From Alphaproteobacteria bacterium (GTDB lineage Bacteria > Pseudomonadota > Alphaproteobacteria > Ferrovibrionales > Ferrovibrionaceae): a DNA stretch of 64,000 bases. Numbering within the stretch: position 1 is the first letter of the stretch; each line of letters begins with the position of its first letter. A program made the position numbers and the translations under genes. The notes below the pieces were generated by a model. The model saw nothing but the letters and a program-made list of their open reading frames with translations, was not told the origin of the DNA and made no database searches. The DNA lies in the NCBI GenBank assembly GCA_947473805.1, contig CANJGB010000007.1, forward strand, positions 1 through 64,000, read 5' to 3'. Shown piece by piece: positions 36,471-45,308 of the stretch.

Positions 36471-36646
36471 GGCAACGCCTCCCCCCGACTGGAATGTCAA
36501 AGCTCTCTCTCCCGTCGTTTTTCTAAATCTTTGGCCCACTTACGACCTTTGACCGCAGGGGCGACCGGTAAATACGGGCAAAAACCCGCATCTTCAAGGG
36601 GTACCGGTCATGGACACGACGAACGGGCGCAGGGCATAAAGCCGCA

Positions 36647-36850
36647 ATGGCTGAAACCCTCGATTCCGCTGACGTGCCGTCGCCCTGCACCAAGGTCTGC
36701 AAGCTCGACCGCACCTCGGGCCTTTGCATGGGGTGCCTGCGCACAAGCGCGGAAGTCGAGGCCTGGCGCAGCCTGCGCCCGGACCAGAAACGCGCCCTGC
36801 TGGACCGGCTGAAATTGCGCCGGTTGCCTTCGCAACCGCAGCAATGTTAA
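36647..36850 (+). CDS. DUF1289 family small cysteine protein
   Basis: The 67-residue protein has the DUF1289 cysteine pattern PCTKVCKLDRTSGLCMGCLR, then a conserved W (EVEAWRSL) and a basic tail. Spacing of the four cysteines suggests a metal or iron-sulphur site, but no function has been proved. It stands alone on the plus strand, divergent from the Gld-like operon and just before the cobalamin riboswitch. The 176 bp before it hold a GACCGGTA/TACCGGTC inverted pair and no certain promoter. Confidence 0.86.
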   Translation: MAETLDSADVPSPCTKVCKLDRTSGLCMGCLRTSAEVEAWRSLRPDQKRALLDRLKLRRLPSQPQQC

Positions 36851-36864
36851 ATCCGCCCCACGTG

Positions 36865-37055
36865 ATGGTTCCCGCAAGGGACGAGAAAGGGAATGCGGTG
36901 CGCCGGTCGGGTTTCGACCCCCTGGCAATGCCGCGGCTGCCCCCGCAACTGTAAGCGGCGAGCGCCACCCGCTAAAGCCACTGGTTCAAACCCCAAGGGG
37001 TACGGCCGGGAAGGCAGGGTGGAGGTGCTTTGACCCGCGAGCCAGGAGACCTGCC
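36865..37055 (+). promoter_or_regulatory. cobalamin (adenosylcobalamin) riboswitch
   Basis: The core is unmistakable: a GGGAATGCGGTG stretch, the B12 box GGCTGCCCCCGCAACTGTAA, GCCACTGG, CCGGGAAGGC and the closing GCGAGCCAGGAGACCTGCC. Together these give the usual P3-P6 junction and end stem. Ligand binding is expected to turn down the downstream btu operon. The boundaries are approximate because the outer stem was not folded by computation. Confidence 0.95.
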
Positions 37056-37263
37056 CTCACGGCGTCACCCAACTGTCGGGCGGGGTGCCCCGATGGTCAG
37101 GAATTCCCGTTTGCGGTGACGCGGGTACGTGTCGCCGTGTGAGGGGGTTCGGTCGGGTGCCGCACCAACGACGAAAGCCGTTCTGCGCGTGGCGGGTCAG
37201 CGATGACCCGCACGGGCGGTCCTTTGCGCGGTTTCCATTAACCGTGTGCAGAGGTAATCCGCA
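37056..37263 (+). promoter_or_regulatory. expression platform between riboswitch and btuB
   Basis: This 208-base leader has no open gene. It contains a GC-rich hairpin at 37188-37214 (CGTGGCGGGTCA pairing with TGACCCGCACG, one bulged base) not followed by a good U-run. A small CGGTT/AACCG hairpin at 37229-37244 sits just before the AGAGG ribosome binding site at 37250-37254. Absence of a U-run favours control of translation over termination, but this is inference. Confidence 0.5.
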
Positions 37264-39297
37264 ATGAATCGTCATCTTGTTCCATCGCTCGCCGCCCTGT
37301 TGCTGGCGGCCGGCACCGCCATGGCCGCCGATCCGGTGCCGACCGGCGACGAGGTCGTCGTCACCGGCAGCCGTATCGGCCAGGGCACGGCCGGCACCAG
37401 CACGTCCGTCATCACGGCGGAGGATATCGCGCGCTCGCCGGCCTTGACCCTGCCAGACATCCTTGGTCTTGAGGCCGGCGTGCAGACCCGCGACCTCTTC
37501 GGCGGCGTCGGCGGCTCGCGCGCGACCGTCGATATCCGCGGCTTCGGTGCCAGCGCCAAGTCCAACACCCTGGTCCTGGTCAACGGCCGCAAGATCAACG
37601 ACTTCGACACGTCGGGCATCGACTGGGCGTCGATCCCCAAGGACAGCATCCAGCGCATCGAGGTCACGCGCGGCAACGGCAGTGCGGTGCTCTACGGCGA
37701 CGGCGCGGTCGGCGGTGTCATCAACATCGTCACCAAGTCGTCGGTGGGCGCGAAGCCCAGCGGGTCGGTCCATGTCGCCTATGGCTCGTTCTCGACCCGC
37801 CAGGTCGAGGCCTCGGCCTCTTCCGGCAACGTCGACGGTTTCTCGCTCAATGCCTTTGGCAGTTACCTGAACGGCGACGGCTATCGCGAGAACAGCGAGA
37901 TCATCGACCGCAATCTGGTGTCGGAGCTGCGCTATGCGCCCGCCGACGGCAGCGACTGGTTTGTGAAGATCGGCGCCGAGGACCAGTCGCTCGGCCTGCC
38001 CGGCGTGCAGCGTCTGCGGCCCGGTTTCGCGGGCTGCCCGCCGGTCACGCCGACCCGCCGCGATGCCGATACGCCGAACGACAAGGCGCTGCAGAACAGC
38101 CTCAGCGCCACTCTTGGCCACAGCCGCAGCCTGTCGGACGGCCTGTCGCTGATCGTCGATGGCGGTGTCCGTCACAAGGACCAGACCGGCGAGTTCATCG
38201 ACGCCTGCGGCGGCGGCAGCAGCAGCTATGTCGAAACCGAGATGAACACCTGGTCGTTCACGCCGCGCCTCACGGCCGACTGGCAGCCCATGGGCTATGC
38301 CAGTTCGGCGACGTTCGGCATCGACACGTATTATGTCGACTACGAATCGTCACGCCGCCAGACGCGCGGGGTCGAGGCCGTGCACATCTATAACGGTTCG
38401 CAGATCAGCCTTGCGGCCTACGGCAACAACGAACTGGCGCTGACCGGTTCGACCCGCGTTGCCACCGGCTTCCGGGTCGAGAATGCCCGCCTTACCGCCG
38501 GTGACACGCTCAACTCCACGGCGCCGGGTGCGTTCGGCGCTGCCGACCAGTCCCTGACCCAGAGCGACACGATGTACGCGGTGAACCTCGGCCTGGAACA
38601 GGACGTGGCAACCGGTTTCACGCTGTTCGGTCGCGTCGGGCGCAGTTTCCGCACCGCCAATATCGACGAGCGCATCGGCGCCACCGGCACGTCGCTGGAT
38701 CTCAAGCCGCAATGGTCGTTCGATACCGAGGTCGGCGGCCGTGCCACGCTTGGCCCGGTGAAGCTGCAGTCCAGCGTCTATCGCATGCGCCTGCACGACG
38801 AGATTCATTTCGTCGCCGCGACCTTCACCAACGTCAACCTCGACCCGACCGAGCGGATGGGCTGGGAAAACTCGGCGGAATGGCAGGCGCTCGACACCCT
38901 GCGCTTCAAGGGGGCGGCCAGCTACACGCGGGCTCGTTTCGTCGCCGGCCGCTTCGACGGCAACGACGTGCCGCTGGTGGCGCCGTGGTCCGGCTCGGTC
39001 TCGGCCTTCTGGGACTTCATGAAGGACATGACGCTTGCCGCCACTGTGCATGCGGTCGATGACATGCGTCACGACAACGACCAGGCCAATTTCCAGCCGA
39101 AGATCGGCGCCTGGTACACCGCCGACCTGAAGCTTATGGGCAAGATTGGCCCGGTGGACTGGTCGGCGCAGGTTAACAACCTGTTCGACCGGCAGTATTA
39201 CACCTACGGCATTGCCAGTGCGGCGACCGCGGGCGTGTACAACATCTATCCACTGCCCGAGCGTACTTACACGCTGCGGGCCGGGGTCGCGTTCTGA
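37264..39297 (+). CDS. btuB: TonB-dependent vitamin B12 receptor
   Basis: The 677-residue outer-membrane protein has a signal peptide (residues 1-22, ending AMA). A TonB-box-like DEVVVTGSR comes directly after it. The plug domain has TLPDILGLEAGVQTRDLFGG, VDIRGFGASAKSNTLVLVNG, IQRIEVTRGNGSAVLYGDGA and VGGVINIVTK. A 22-strand barrel follows, ending in the aromatic signature RTYTLRAGVAF. Family resemblance is to BtuB-type receptors, and placement behind a cobalamin riboswitch and before btuFCD supports B12 as ligand. Translation starts after an AGAGG site. Confidence 0.93.
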   Translation: MNRHLVPSLAALLLAAGTAMAADPVPTGDEVVVTGSRIGQGTAGTSTSVITAEDIARSPALTLPDILGLEAGVQTRDLFGGVGGSRATVDIRGFGASAKSNTLVLVNGRKINDFDTSGIDWASIPKDSIQRIEVTRGNGSAVLYGDGAVGGVINIVTKSSVGAKPSGSVHVAYGSFSTRQVEASASSGNVDGFSLNAFGSYLNGDGYRENSEIIDRNLVSELRYAPADGSDWFVKIGAEDQSLGLPGVQRLRPGFAGCPPVTPTRRDADTPNDKALQNSLSATLGHSRSLSDGLSLIVDGGVRHKDQTGEFIDACGGGSSSYVETEMNTWSFTPRLTADWQPMGYASSATFGIDTYYVDYESSRRQTRGVEAVHIYNGSQISLAAYGNNELALTGSTRVATGFRVENARLTAGDTLNSTAPGAFGAADQSLTQSDTMYAVNLGLEQDVATGFTLFGRVGRSFRTANIDERIGATGTSLDLKPQWSFDTEVGGRATLGPVKLQSSVYRMRLHDEIHFVAATFTNVNLDPTERMGWENSAEWQALDTLRFKGAASYTRARFVAGRFDGNDVPLVAPWSGSVSAFWDFMKDMTLAATVHAVDDMRHDNDQANFQPKIGAWYTADLKLMGKIGPVDWSAQVNNLFDRQYYTYGIASAATAGVYNIYPLPERTYTLRAGVAF

Positions 39298-39329
39298 CGG
39301 CGCTCCGACCACAAGCTGCGACCGGCGCG

Positions 39330-40154
39330 GTGGGCCAGGCCGCCGCGCCGGTTTCCTTTGCGTCCGGTTTTCCGCCGCGCCGCATCGTCTGCCTGACCGA
39401 GGAAACGGTCGAGACCCTGTACCTTCTGGGCCAGCAGGACCGGATTGTCGGCATATCGGGCTATTGTGTCCGCCCGCCCGAGGCGCGGCGCGAGAAGCCC
39501 CGCGTCTCCGCCTTCATCAGCGCCGATATCCCGAAGATCCTTGCGCTGCAGCCCGACCTTGTCCTGACCTTTTCCGATCTCCAGGCCGACATCGTCGCCG
39601 GTCTGGTGCGCGAGGGCGTGGCCGTGCATGCGTTCAACCAGCGCAGCATCGCCGGAATCCTCGACATGATCCGTCTGCTCGGCGCGCTGACGGGCGTGCC
39701 CGAACGGGGCAGGGCGCTCGCCGCGGAACTTGAGGTGCGGATGGATTACGTCCGCCAGCGCACGTCCACGCTCCCGCGCCCGCGCGTCTTCTTCGAGGAA
39801 TGGGACGAACCGCTGATTTCGGGCATCAAGTGGGTGTCCGAACTTGTCGCCATTGCCGGCGGCGACGACATCTTCCCGGAACTGGCGCAGCAGCGCGCCG
39901 CCAAGGACCGCATCGTCACGCCGGACGAGGTCATTCGCCGCCGGCCCGACATCATCATCGGCTCGTGGTGCGGCAAGAGGTTTCGGCCTGACCGCGTCAT
40001 GGCGCGGCCCGGCTTCGATGCTTTGCCCGCCGTGCGGAACGGCGCGGTGCACGAGATCAAGTCGCCGCTGATCCTGCAGCCCGGCCCCGCCGCGCTGACC
40101 GATGGCCTGGCCGCGCTCGAGGCCATCATCGCGGCCGCTGCGGTGACCGCATGA
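39330..40154 (+). CDS. btuF: cobalamin-binding ABC transporter substrate protein, BtuF-like
   Basis: The 274-residue protein has the BtuF/FhuD-type two-lobe fold: RRIVCLTEETVETLYLLGQ, IPKILALQPDLVLTFSDLQ, the interlobe helix region and PDEVIRRRPDIIIGSWCGK. The GTG start at 39330 is 32 bases after btuB and has no good ribosome binding site. No signal peptide is visible from it or from the open codons before it, unlike classical BtuF, so the start or the export route is in doubt. Its stop overlaps btuC (ATGA). Confidence 0.82.
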   Translation: MGQAAAPVSFASGFPPRRIVCLTEETVETLYLLGQQDRIVGISGYCVRPPEARREKPRVSAFISADIPKILALQPDLVLTFSDLQADIVAGLVREGVAVHAFNQRSIAGILDMIRLLGALTGVPERGRALAAELEVRMDYVRQRTSTLPRPRVFFEEWDEPLISGIKWVSELVAIAGGDDIFPELAQQRAAKDRIVTPDEVIRRRPDIIIGSWCGKRFRPDRVMARPGFDALPAVRNGAVHEIKSPLILQPGPAALTDGLAALEAIIAAAAVTA

Positions 40155-41140
40155 CCCGCGCGCGCGTCACGCTCATTGGCCTGATCGTCGCCGTGTTCTT
40201 GCTGGCGCTGGCGTCGTTTGCGGTCGGCCCGGCGAACCTGCCGCTCGCCGGCTTGCTGCATGGTCTCTTCGGCGGCGACGACTGGGTTGCGCTGGTCGCC
40301 CGCGAAATCCGCCTGCCGCGCGTGCTGCTCGGCCTTGGCATCGGCGCGGTGCTGGGCCTGTCCGGCGCGGCGTTGCAGGGCCTGTTGCGCAATCCGCTGG
40401 CCGAACCGGCGCTGGTCGGCGTGTCGGGCCTTGCCGGCCTCGGCGCGGTGCTGGTTTTGTATTTTGGCGTCGGCTATGGCTGGCCATTGGCCGTGCCGCT
40501 GGCCGGCATCGGCGGTGCGGCGCTGGCCGTCGCACTGCTCTATGGCCTCGCGGGGCGCGAGGGCGGCACCGCGACGCTGATCCTCGCCGGCGTCGCGATC
40601 AACAGCCTCGCCGCGGCCGGCACCGCACTGGCGCTGAACTTCGCCGCCAGCGCCTTTGCCGCCGTCGAGATCACTTTCTGGCTGCTCGGCTCGCTGACCG
40701 ACCGCTCGTTGATCCATGTCGCGCTTGCTCTGCCATTCATGGCCGTGGGTGCGGGCCTGTTGCTGTCGTGCGGGCGCGGTCTCGACACGCTGGCTTTGGG
40801 CGAGGATACGGCGCGCAGCCTCGGCACCAATCTGCGTTCGCTGCGTTTCCGCGCCATTGCCGGCACCGGCCTCGCCGTCGGCGCCGCGGTCGCGGTGTGT
40901 GGCGCCATCGGTTTTGTCGGCCTCGTCGTGCCGCACCTGTTGCGCCCGCTGTTCGGGCATGAGCCCGGCCGGTTGCTGGTGCCAAGCGCCCTGGGTGGCG
41001 CGGCTCTGGTTCTCGGCGCCGACATCGTGGTCCGCATCGTGCCGACCGACCAGGAGTTGAAGCTGGGCGTCGTCACCGCGTTGATCGGCGCGCCGTTCTT
41101 TCTCGGCCTGTTGTGGCGTTTGCGGCGCGAACTCGCATGA
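40151..41140 (+). CDS. btuC: cobalamin ABC transporter permease (FecCD family)
   Basis: The 329-residue protein has nine or ten helices and FecCD landmarks: IRLPRVLLGLGIGAVLGLSG, ALQGLLRNPLAEPALVGVSG, VAINSLAAAGTALALN, AICGFVGLVVPH-like CGAIGFVGLVVPHLLR and the C-terminal GVVTALIGAPFFLGLLWR. It forms the channel of the B12 importer with BtuD. The start overlaps btuF and the end overlaps btuD. Confidence 0.93.
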   Translation: MTRARVTLIGLIVAVFLLALASFAVGPANLPLAGLLHGLFGGDDWVALVAREIRLPRVLLGLGIGAVLGLSGAALQGLLRNPLAEPALVGVSGLAGLGAVLVLYFGVGYGWPLAVPLAGIGGAALAVALLYGLAGREGGTATLILAGVAINSLAAAGTALALNFAASAFAAVEITFWLLGSLTDRSLIHVALALPFMAVGAGLLLSCGRGLDTLALGEDTARSLGTNLRSLRFRAIAGTGLAVGAAVAVCGAIGFVGLVVPHLLRPLFGHEPGRLLVPSALGGAALVLGADIVVRIVPTDQELKLGVVTALIGAPFFLGLLWRLRRELA

Positions 41141-41910
41141 CCGCGCTCAGGGCATCCGCGCTCGCTGTCGATCTCGGCCACCGCCGGGTGCTGCACGATG
41201 TTGGCTTCACGGTCGCGCCGGGCGAGCTGGTCGGCCTGATCGGTCCGAACGGCGCCGGCAAGACGACGCTGCTGCGCACGCTCGCCGGCCTCGCCGCGCC
41301 GGTATCAGGCACGGTGACGTCGAATGGCGACGATCTCTATGCGCTGAAGCCACGCCAGCGTGCGCAGCGCCTCGCCTATCTGGCGCAGGACCGCGCGGTG
41401 CACTGGCCGCTGCCGGTGGAACGCCTGGTGTCGCTGGGCCGTGTGCCGCACCTCGCGCCCTTCGCGCGGCCGACGCCCGCCGATGCCGCCGCCATCGAAC
41501 GCGCCATGACCGCCTGCGCCGTCACCGGCCTGCGCGCCCGCAGCATGGCCAGCCTGTCGGGTGGCGAGCGTGCCCGTGCGCTGCTGGCGCGCGCACTCGC
41601 CGCCGATCCGTCGATCCTGCTGGCCGACGAACCGGTCGCCGGTCTCGATCCGTATTACCAGCTGCAGATGATGGACCTGTTCGCGGCGCGCGCGGCCGCC
41701 GGCCTCGCCGTCGTGGTCGTCCTGCATGATCTCGCGCTGGCGCTCCGCTATTGCCACCGCCTGTACCTGATGCAGCAGGGCCGCATCGTCGCCTCGGGCC
41801 CACCGGTCGAGGTGCTGACGTCCCAACGCCTGGCGGCGGTCTATGGCATCACCGCCTCGTTCGGCACCGTGGCCGGCCAGCCCGTCGTGTCGCTGGAGCG
41901 TGCGCCATGA
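41137..41910 (+). CDS. btuD: cobalamin ABC transporter ATP-binding protein
   Basis: The 257-residue ATPase has Walker A GPNGAGKTT near residue 37, Q-loop RLAYLAQDRAVHWPL, signature LSGGERARALLARA, Walker B ILLADEPVAGLD and the H-loop VVVVLHDLALALRYC. These match FepC/BtuD-type importers. ATG 41137 overlaps the btuC stop; an in-frame start eight codons earlier lies inside btuC. It would drive B12 passage through BtuC. Confidence 0.93.
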   Translation: MTALRASALAVDLGHRRVLHDVGFTVAPGELVGLIGPNGAGKTTLLRTLAGLAAPVSGTVTSNGDDLYALKPRQRAQRLAYLAQDRAVHWPLPVERLVSLGRVPHLAPFARPTPADAAAIERAMTACAVTGLRARSMASLSGGERARALLARALAADPSILLADEPVAGLDPYYQLQMMDLFAARAAAGLAVVVVLHDLALALRYCHRLYLMQQGRIVASGPPVEVLTSQRLAAVYGITASFGTVAGQPVVSLERAP

Positions 41911-42626
41911 TGCGCCGTTCGGTTGTCGCCTTCATTGCCTCCGCCGCCGCCCACGCCGCGGTCCTCGCCTGGGCCGCCTCGTTCATCCCGGGGCGTGAGC
42001 AGCCGGCAGAACCGGCGATCAGCGTCGACTACGTGACCCTGCCATCGCCACCCAAGGCGCCCGACGCACCGCTCCCCACGCCGGCAGAATCTCTGCCGGT
42101 GAAATCGCCCGCGCCGCCCGAGATAATTCCGCCGCGGCCCGTCCAGGTACCGCGGCCCCAACGCCCTATGGCTATCGCGCCGACTTCGCCTGCACCCCAG
42201 GTCGAGGCGAAGGCCGACGTTCCGCCGGCGGACATTGCGCCACCGGCCGTACCGGGCGAGGTCATCGCCGCCATCCCCGCGCCGTCGGTTTCTGCATCTC
42301 CTGCCGGCGCCTCTCGCGCACCCACAAATGCGGTGGCGGCACTGGGTGCGGCGCGCTCGCCCGTCGCCTACGCCAGCAACCCGAAGCCCGTTTATCCCGG
42401 CATCGCGCGCCAACGCGGGCAGGAGGGGCGCGTCATGCTGCATGTGGTTGTGCGCGAAAACGGCGAACCGGGTGAAATCACGATTCTCCAGTCCAGCGGC
42501 TACGCCCTGCTGGACCGCGCCGCGCGCGATGGCGTGGCGCGCTGGCGCTTCGCGGCGGCAACTGTGGATGGACAGCCGGCCTCCGGCGCCATCGATGTAC
42601 CGGTGACGTTCCGCCTGGACGAATAG
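41907..42626 (+). CDS. tonB: TonB-family energy transducer
   Basis: The 239-residue protein has an N-terminal helix (residues 5-25), a long proline/alanine-rich spacer (about 35-150) that spans the periplasm, and a C-terminal TonB domain. The domain contains PVAYASNPKPVYPGIARQRG, EGRVMLHVVVRENGEPGEI and SGYALLDRAARDGVARWRF. Two ATG codons overlap the btuD stop; the first is taken. No exbB or exbD gene adjoins, so it must borrow those from elsewhere. It presumably energises BtuB. Confidence 0.92.
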   Translation: MMRRSVVAFIASAAAHAAVLAWAASFIPGREQPAEPAISVDYVTLPSPPKAPDAPLPTPAESLPVKSPAPPEIIPPRPVQVPRPQRPMAIAPTSPAPQVEAKADVPPADIAPPAVPGEVIAAIPAPSVSASPAGASRAPTNAVAALGAARSPVAYASNPKPVYPGIARQRGQEGRVMLHVVVRENGEPGEITILQSSGYALLDRAARDGVARWRFAAATVDGQPASGAIDVPVTFRLDE

Positions 42627-42842
42627 GATCAGGGTAAGGCGGGTCCCCGACAATCCAAATATCGAGCGGATGGAGGGGGGAGACATCGGCTCGGCGACAA
42701 CCGCCGGGGACCCATTGATAGTAGTGGTGGGGCAATGGGGCGGGTGCGCGGCGGGAATATGGCCATTTCGCGGCAGCGCGTGCGCCAGGGCCTAAAACCT
42801 GTTACCTAGTCGGACCTTGCGTCACCCGCAGGAGAGCCCCGC

Positions 42843-43505
42843 GTGGCGAAGTTCATCGGCCTGACCGACCCGCTATACGACTACATCACTTCGGTTTCCC
42901 TGCGCGAATCGCCCGTCCTGGGGCGCCTGCGCGCCGAAACCGCAACCATGCCCCGGGCGCAAATGCAGATCGCCCCCGACCAGGGCGCCTTCATGCAGAT
43001 GCTCGTGCGGCTCACCGGCGCACGCAATTGCCTCGAGGTCGGCGTGTTCACCGGCTATTCCGCGCTTGCCGTGGCGCTGGTCCTTCCGGATGACGGCCAT
43101 CTCACCGCTTGCGACATCAGCGTCGAATATACCGCCATCGCCCGCCGCTACTGGCACGAGGCCGGTGTCGACAAGAAGATCGATCTCCGCATCGGTCCCG
43201 CGCTCAAGACGCTGGACGTCCTGATCAGCGAGGATCGCACCGGCACCTACGACTTCGCCTTCATCGACGCCGACAAGGCCAGCTATGACGGCTACTACGA
43301 ACGTGCATTGAAATTGCTGCGCCCTGGCGGCCTGGTTGCTGTCGACAACATGCTGTGGGGCGGCAGCGTGGTCGATGCCGCCAAGTCCGACCCCGATATC
43401 GCCGCCATCCGCGCGCTGAACAAGAAGGTCGGCGCCGATACCCGCGTCGATGTCAGTCTGCTGCCGGTGGGTGACGGCCTGCTGCTCGCCCGCAAGAGGG
43501 CATGA
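42843..43505 (+). CDS. SAM-dependent O-methyltransferase, CCoAOMT type
   Basis: The 220-residue protein resembles caffeoyl-CoA/catechol-type O-methyltransferases. It has CLEVGVFTGYSALAVALVLP as motif I, ACDISVEYTAIARRYWHEA, FAFIDADKASYDGYYERALK with the metal-binding aspartates, and LLRPGGLVAVDNMLWGGSV. The substrate is unknown. Start GTG 42843 follows a CAGGAGA site. Its stop overlaps the ATG of the first ABC permease, so it leads a five-gene operon. The 216 bp before it contain a GGGTCCCC/GGGGACCC inverted pair but no other feature. Confidence 0.88.
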   Translation: MAKFIGLTDPLYDYITSVSLRESPVLGRLRAETATMPRAQMQIAPDQGAFMQMLVRLTGARNCLEVGVFTGYSALAVALVLPDDGHLTACDISVEYTAIARRYWHEAGVDKKIDLRIGPALKTLDVLISEDRTGTYDFAFIDADKASYDGYYERALKLLRPGGLVAVDNMLWGGSVVDAAKSDPDIAAIRALNKKVGADTRVDVSLLPVGDGLLLARKRA

Positions 43506-44452
43506 GCGTATTCCTCGCCAAACGTCTGGCCACCATGGTGGCGACGCTGCTGTTTTCTTCGCTCGTCGTCTTCCTGGTGCTGGAAATCCTGCCGGGTGAT
43601 CCGGCGCAGGTCCTGCTGGGCGTCGACGGCACGCCGGAACAACTCGCCGTGCTGCGCGAGAAGATGGGCCTCAACGCGCCGGCCGCGGCGCGTTACTTCT
43701 CGTGGATCGGCAACATGCTGACAGGTGATTTCGGCACCAGCTATGCCTATGGCGTGCCGGTCTGGTCGCTGCTCGAGGAGCGCCTGGCGCTGACCGTGCC
43801 ACTGGCCCTTGTCGCCATGGCGATGACCGCCTTGTTCGGCCTCGTACTGGGCGTGTGGGCGGCGGCGCGTCACAACCGGCCGGGCGATCTCGCCATCATG
43901 GGCATCAGCCAGCTCGGCATCTCGATCCCGAACTTCTGGTTCGCGCTGATGCTGATCCTGCTGTTCGCGGTCAAGCTCGGCTGGTTCTCCGCCGGCGGCT
44001 TTCCCGGCTGGGAAGACGGCGTGGGCGAGGGGTTGAAGGCGCTGCTGCTACCGGCTTTGGCTTTGGCCACCGTGCAGGCGGCGATCCTCGCCCGCATCAC
44101 CCGCTCGTCGGTCATCGACGTGTTGCAGGAGGATTTCGTCCGCACCGCCCGTGCCAAGGGCCTCGGCCGCCGCGCGGTGCTGTGGCGTCACGCACTGCGT
44201 AACGCATTGATCCCCGTTATCACGGTCATGGGCCTGCAGTTCGCCGAACTGCTGGTTGGCGCCATCGTGGTGGAACAGGTGTTCACCCTGCCCGGCATGG
44301 GCCGCCTGGTGTTCCAGTCGATCGCCAATCGTGACCTGCAGGTGGTGAAGGGTATCGTCATCCTGCTCGCCTTCATGGTTGTCGCCGTGAACTTCGCCGT
44401 CGACCTGCTCTATGCCCTGATCGACCCGCGCCTGAAGGCCAGCGATGTCTGA
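43502..44452 (+). CDS. peptide/nickel-type ABC transporter permease, DppB-like
   Basis: The 316-residue permease has six helices. It starts MSVFLAKRLATMVATLLFSS, has the EAA loop RTARAKGLGRRAVLWRHALR, and ends in VVEQVFTLPGMGRLVFQSIA and NFAVDLLYALIDPRLK. This is the DppB/OppB profile of peptide, nickel or opine importers. It overlaps the O-methyltransferase by four bases and the next permease by eight. Confidence 0.92.
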   Translation: MSVFLAKRLATMVATLLFSSLVVFLVLEILPGDPAQVLLGVDGTPEQLAVLREKMGLNAPAAARYFSWIGNMLTGDFGTSYAYGVPVWSLLEERLALTVPLALVAMAMTALFGLVLGVWAAARHNRPGDLAIMGISQLGISIPNFWFALMLILLFAVKLGWFSAGGFPGWEDGVGEGLKALLLPALALATVQAAILARITRSSVIDVLQEDFVRTARAKGLGRRAVLWRHALRNALIPVITVMGLQFAELLVGAIVVEQVFTLPGMGRLVFQSIANRDLQVVKGIVILLAFMVVAVNFAVDLLYALIDPRLKASDV

Positions 44453-45308
44453 CATGGCCGTCGTATCGTCCGGCGCCGGCTTCTGGCGGCGCGCCCGCCG
44501 CCACCGCAGCTTCGTGTTCGGCGGCATCCTCTCGGCGGTGCTGGTTGGCACGGCGGCGCTGTCGCTGGTCTGGACGCCGCATTCGCCCTATCGCATCGAC
44601 ATTCCGAACCGCTTGAAGCCGATGTCGCCGACCTACTGGCTGGGCACCGACCCGTTCGGCCGCGATGTCTTTTCGCTGCTGATGACCGGGGCGCAGAATT
44701 CCATCGTCGTCGGTGTTGTGGCCGTCGCCATCGGCATGCTGCTCGGCACCGCGCTGGGCCTGCTCGCCTCCGCCCGGCGCGGCTGGGTCGAGGAGCTGGT
44801 CATGCGCTTCACCGATTTCAGCTTTGCCTTTCCCGCCATCCTCACCGCCATCATGCTGACCGCCGTGCTCGGCCCCGGCACGGTGAATTCCATCATCGCC
44901 ATCGGCATTTTCAACATCCCGGTCTTCGCCCGCGTCGCGCGCGGCGCGGCGAATGCCGTGTGGTCGCGCGAGTTCGTGCTGGCGGCCCGGGCCTGCGGGC
45001 GCGGGCGCCTGCGCATCACGTTCGATCATGTGCTGCCCAACATCGTCTCGGTCATCGTGGTCCAGGCCACGATCCGCTTCGCGCTGGCGATTCTGGCCGA
45101 GGCCGCGCTCTCCTATCTCGGTCTCGGCACCCAGCCGCCGAATCCGTCCTGGGGCCGCATGCTGAACGAGGCGCAGACGCTGATCTACATCGCGCCGCAG
45201 CTGGCCATCTTCCCCGGCATCGCCATCGCGCTTGCCGTGCTGGGCCTGAACCTGCTGGGTGACGGCCTGCGCGACCTCGTCGATCCGCGCCTGATACGCC
45301 GCCGCTGA
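44445..45308 (+). CDS. peptide/nickel-type ABC transporter permease, DppC-like
   Basis: The 287-residue permease has six helices, with the DppC N-terminal helix followed by the short periplasmic block SPTYWLGTDPFGRDVFSLLM. The EAA loop is LAARACGRGRLRITFDHVLP, and the typical end is SYLGLGTQPPNPSWGRMLNE then LNLLGDGLRDLVDPRL. It would pair with the DppB-like subunit. The start ATG 44445 lies inside the upstream gene; a second ATG at 44454 is possible. Confidence 0.92.
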   Translation: MSDMAVVSSGAGFWRRARRHRSFVFGGILSAVLVGTAALSLVWTPHSPYRIDIPNRLKPMSPTYWLGTDPFGRDVFSLLMTGAQNSIVVGVVAVAIGMLLGTALGLLASARRGWVEELVMRFTDFSFAFPAILTAIMLTAVLGPGTVNSIIAIGIFNIPVFARVARGAANAVWSREFVLAARACGRGRLRITFDHVLPNIVSVIVVQATIRFALAILAEAALSYLGLGTQPPNPSWGRMLNEAQTLIYIAPQLAIFPGIAIALAVLGLNLLGDGLRDLVDPRLIRRR

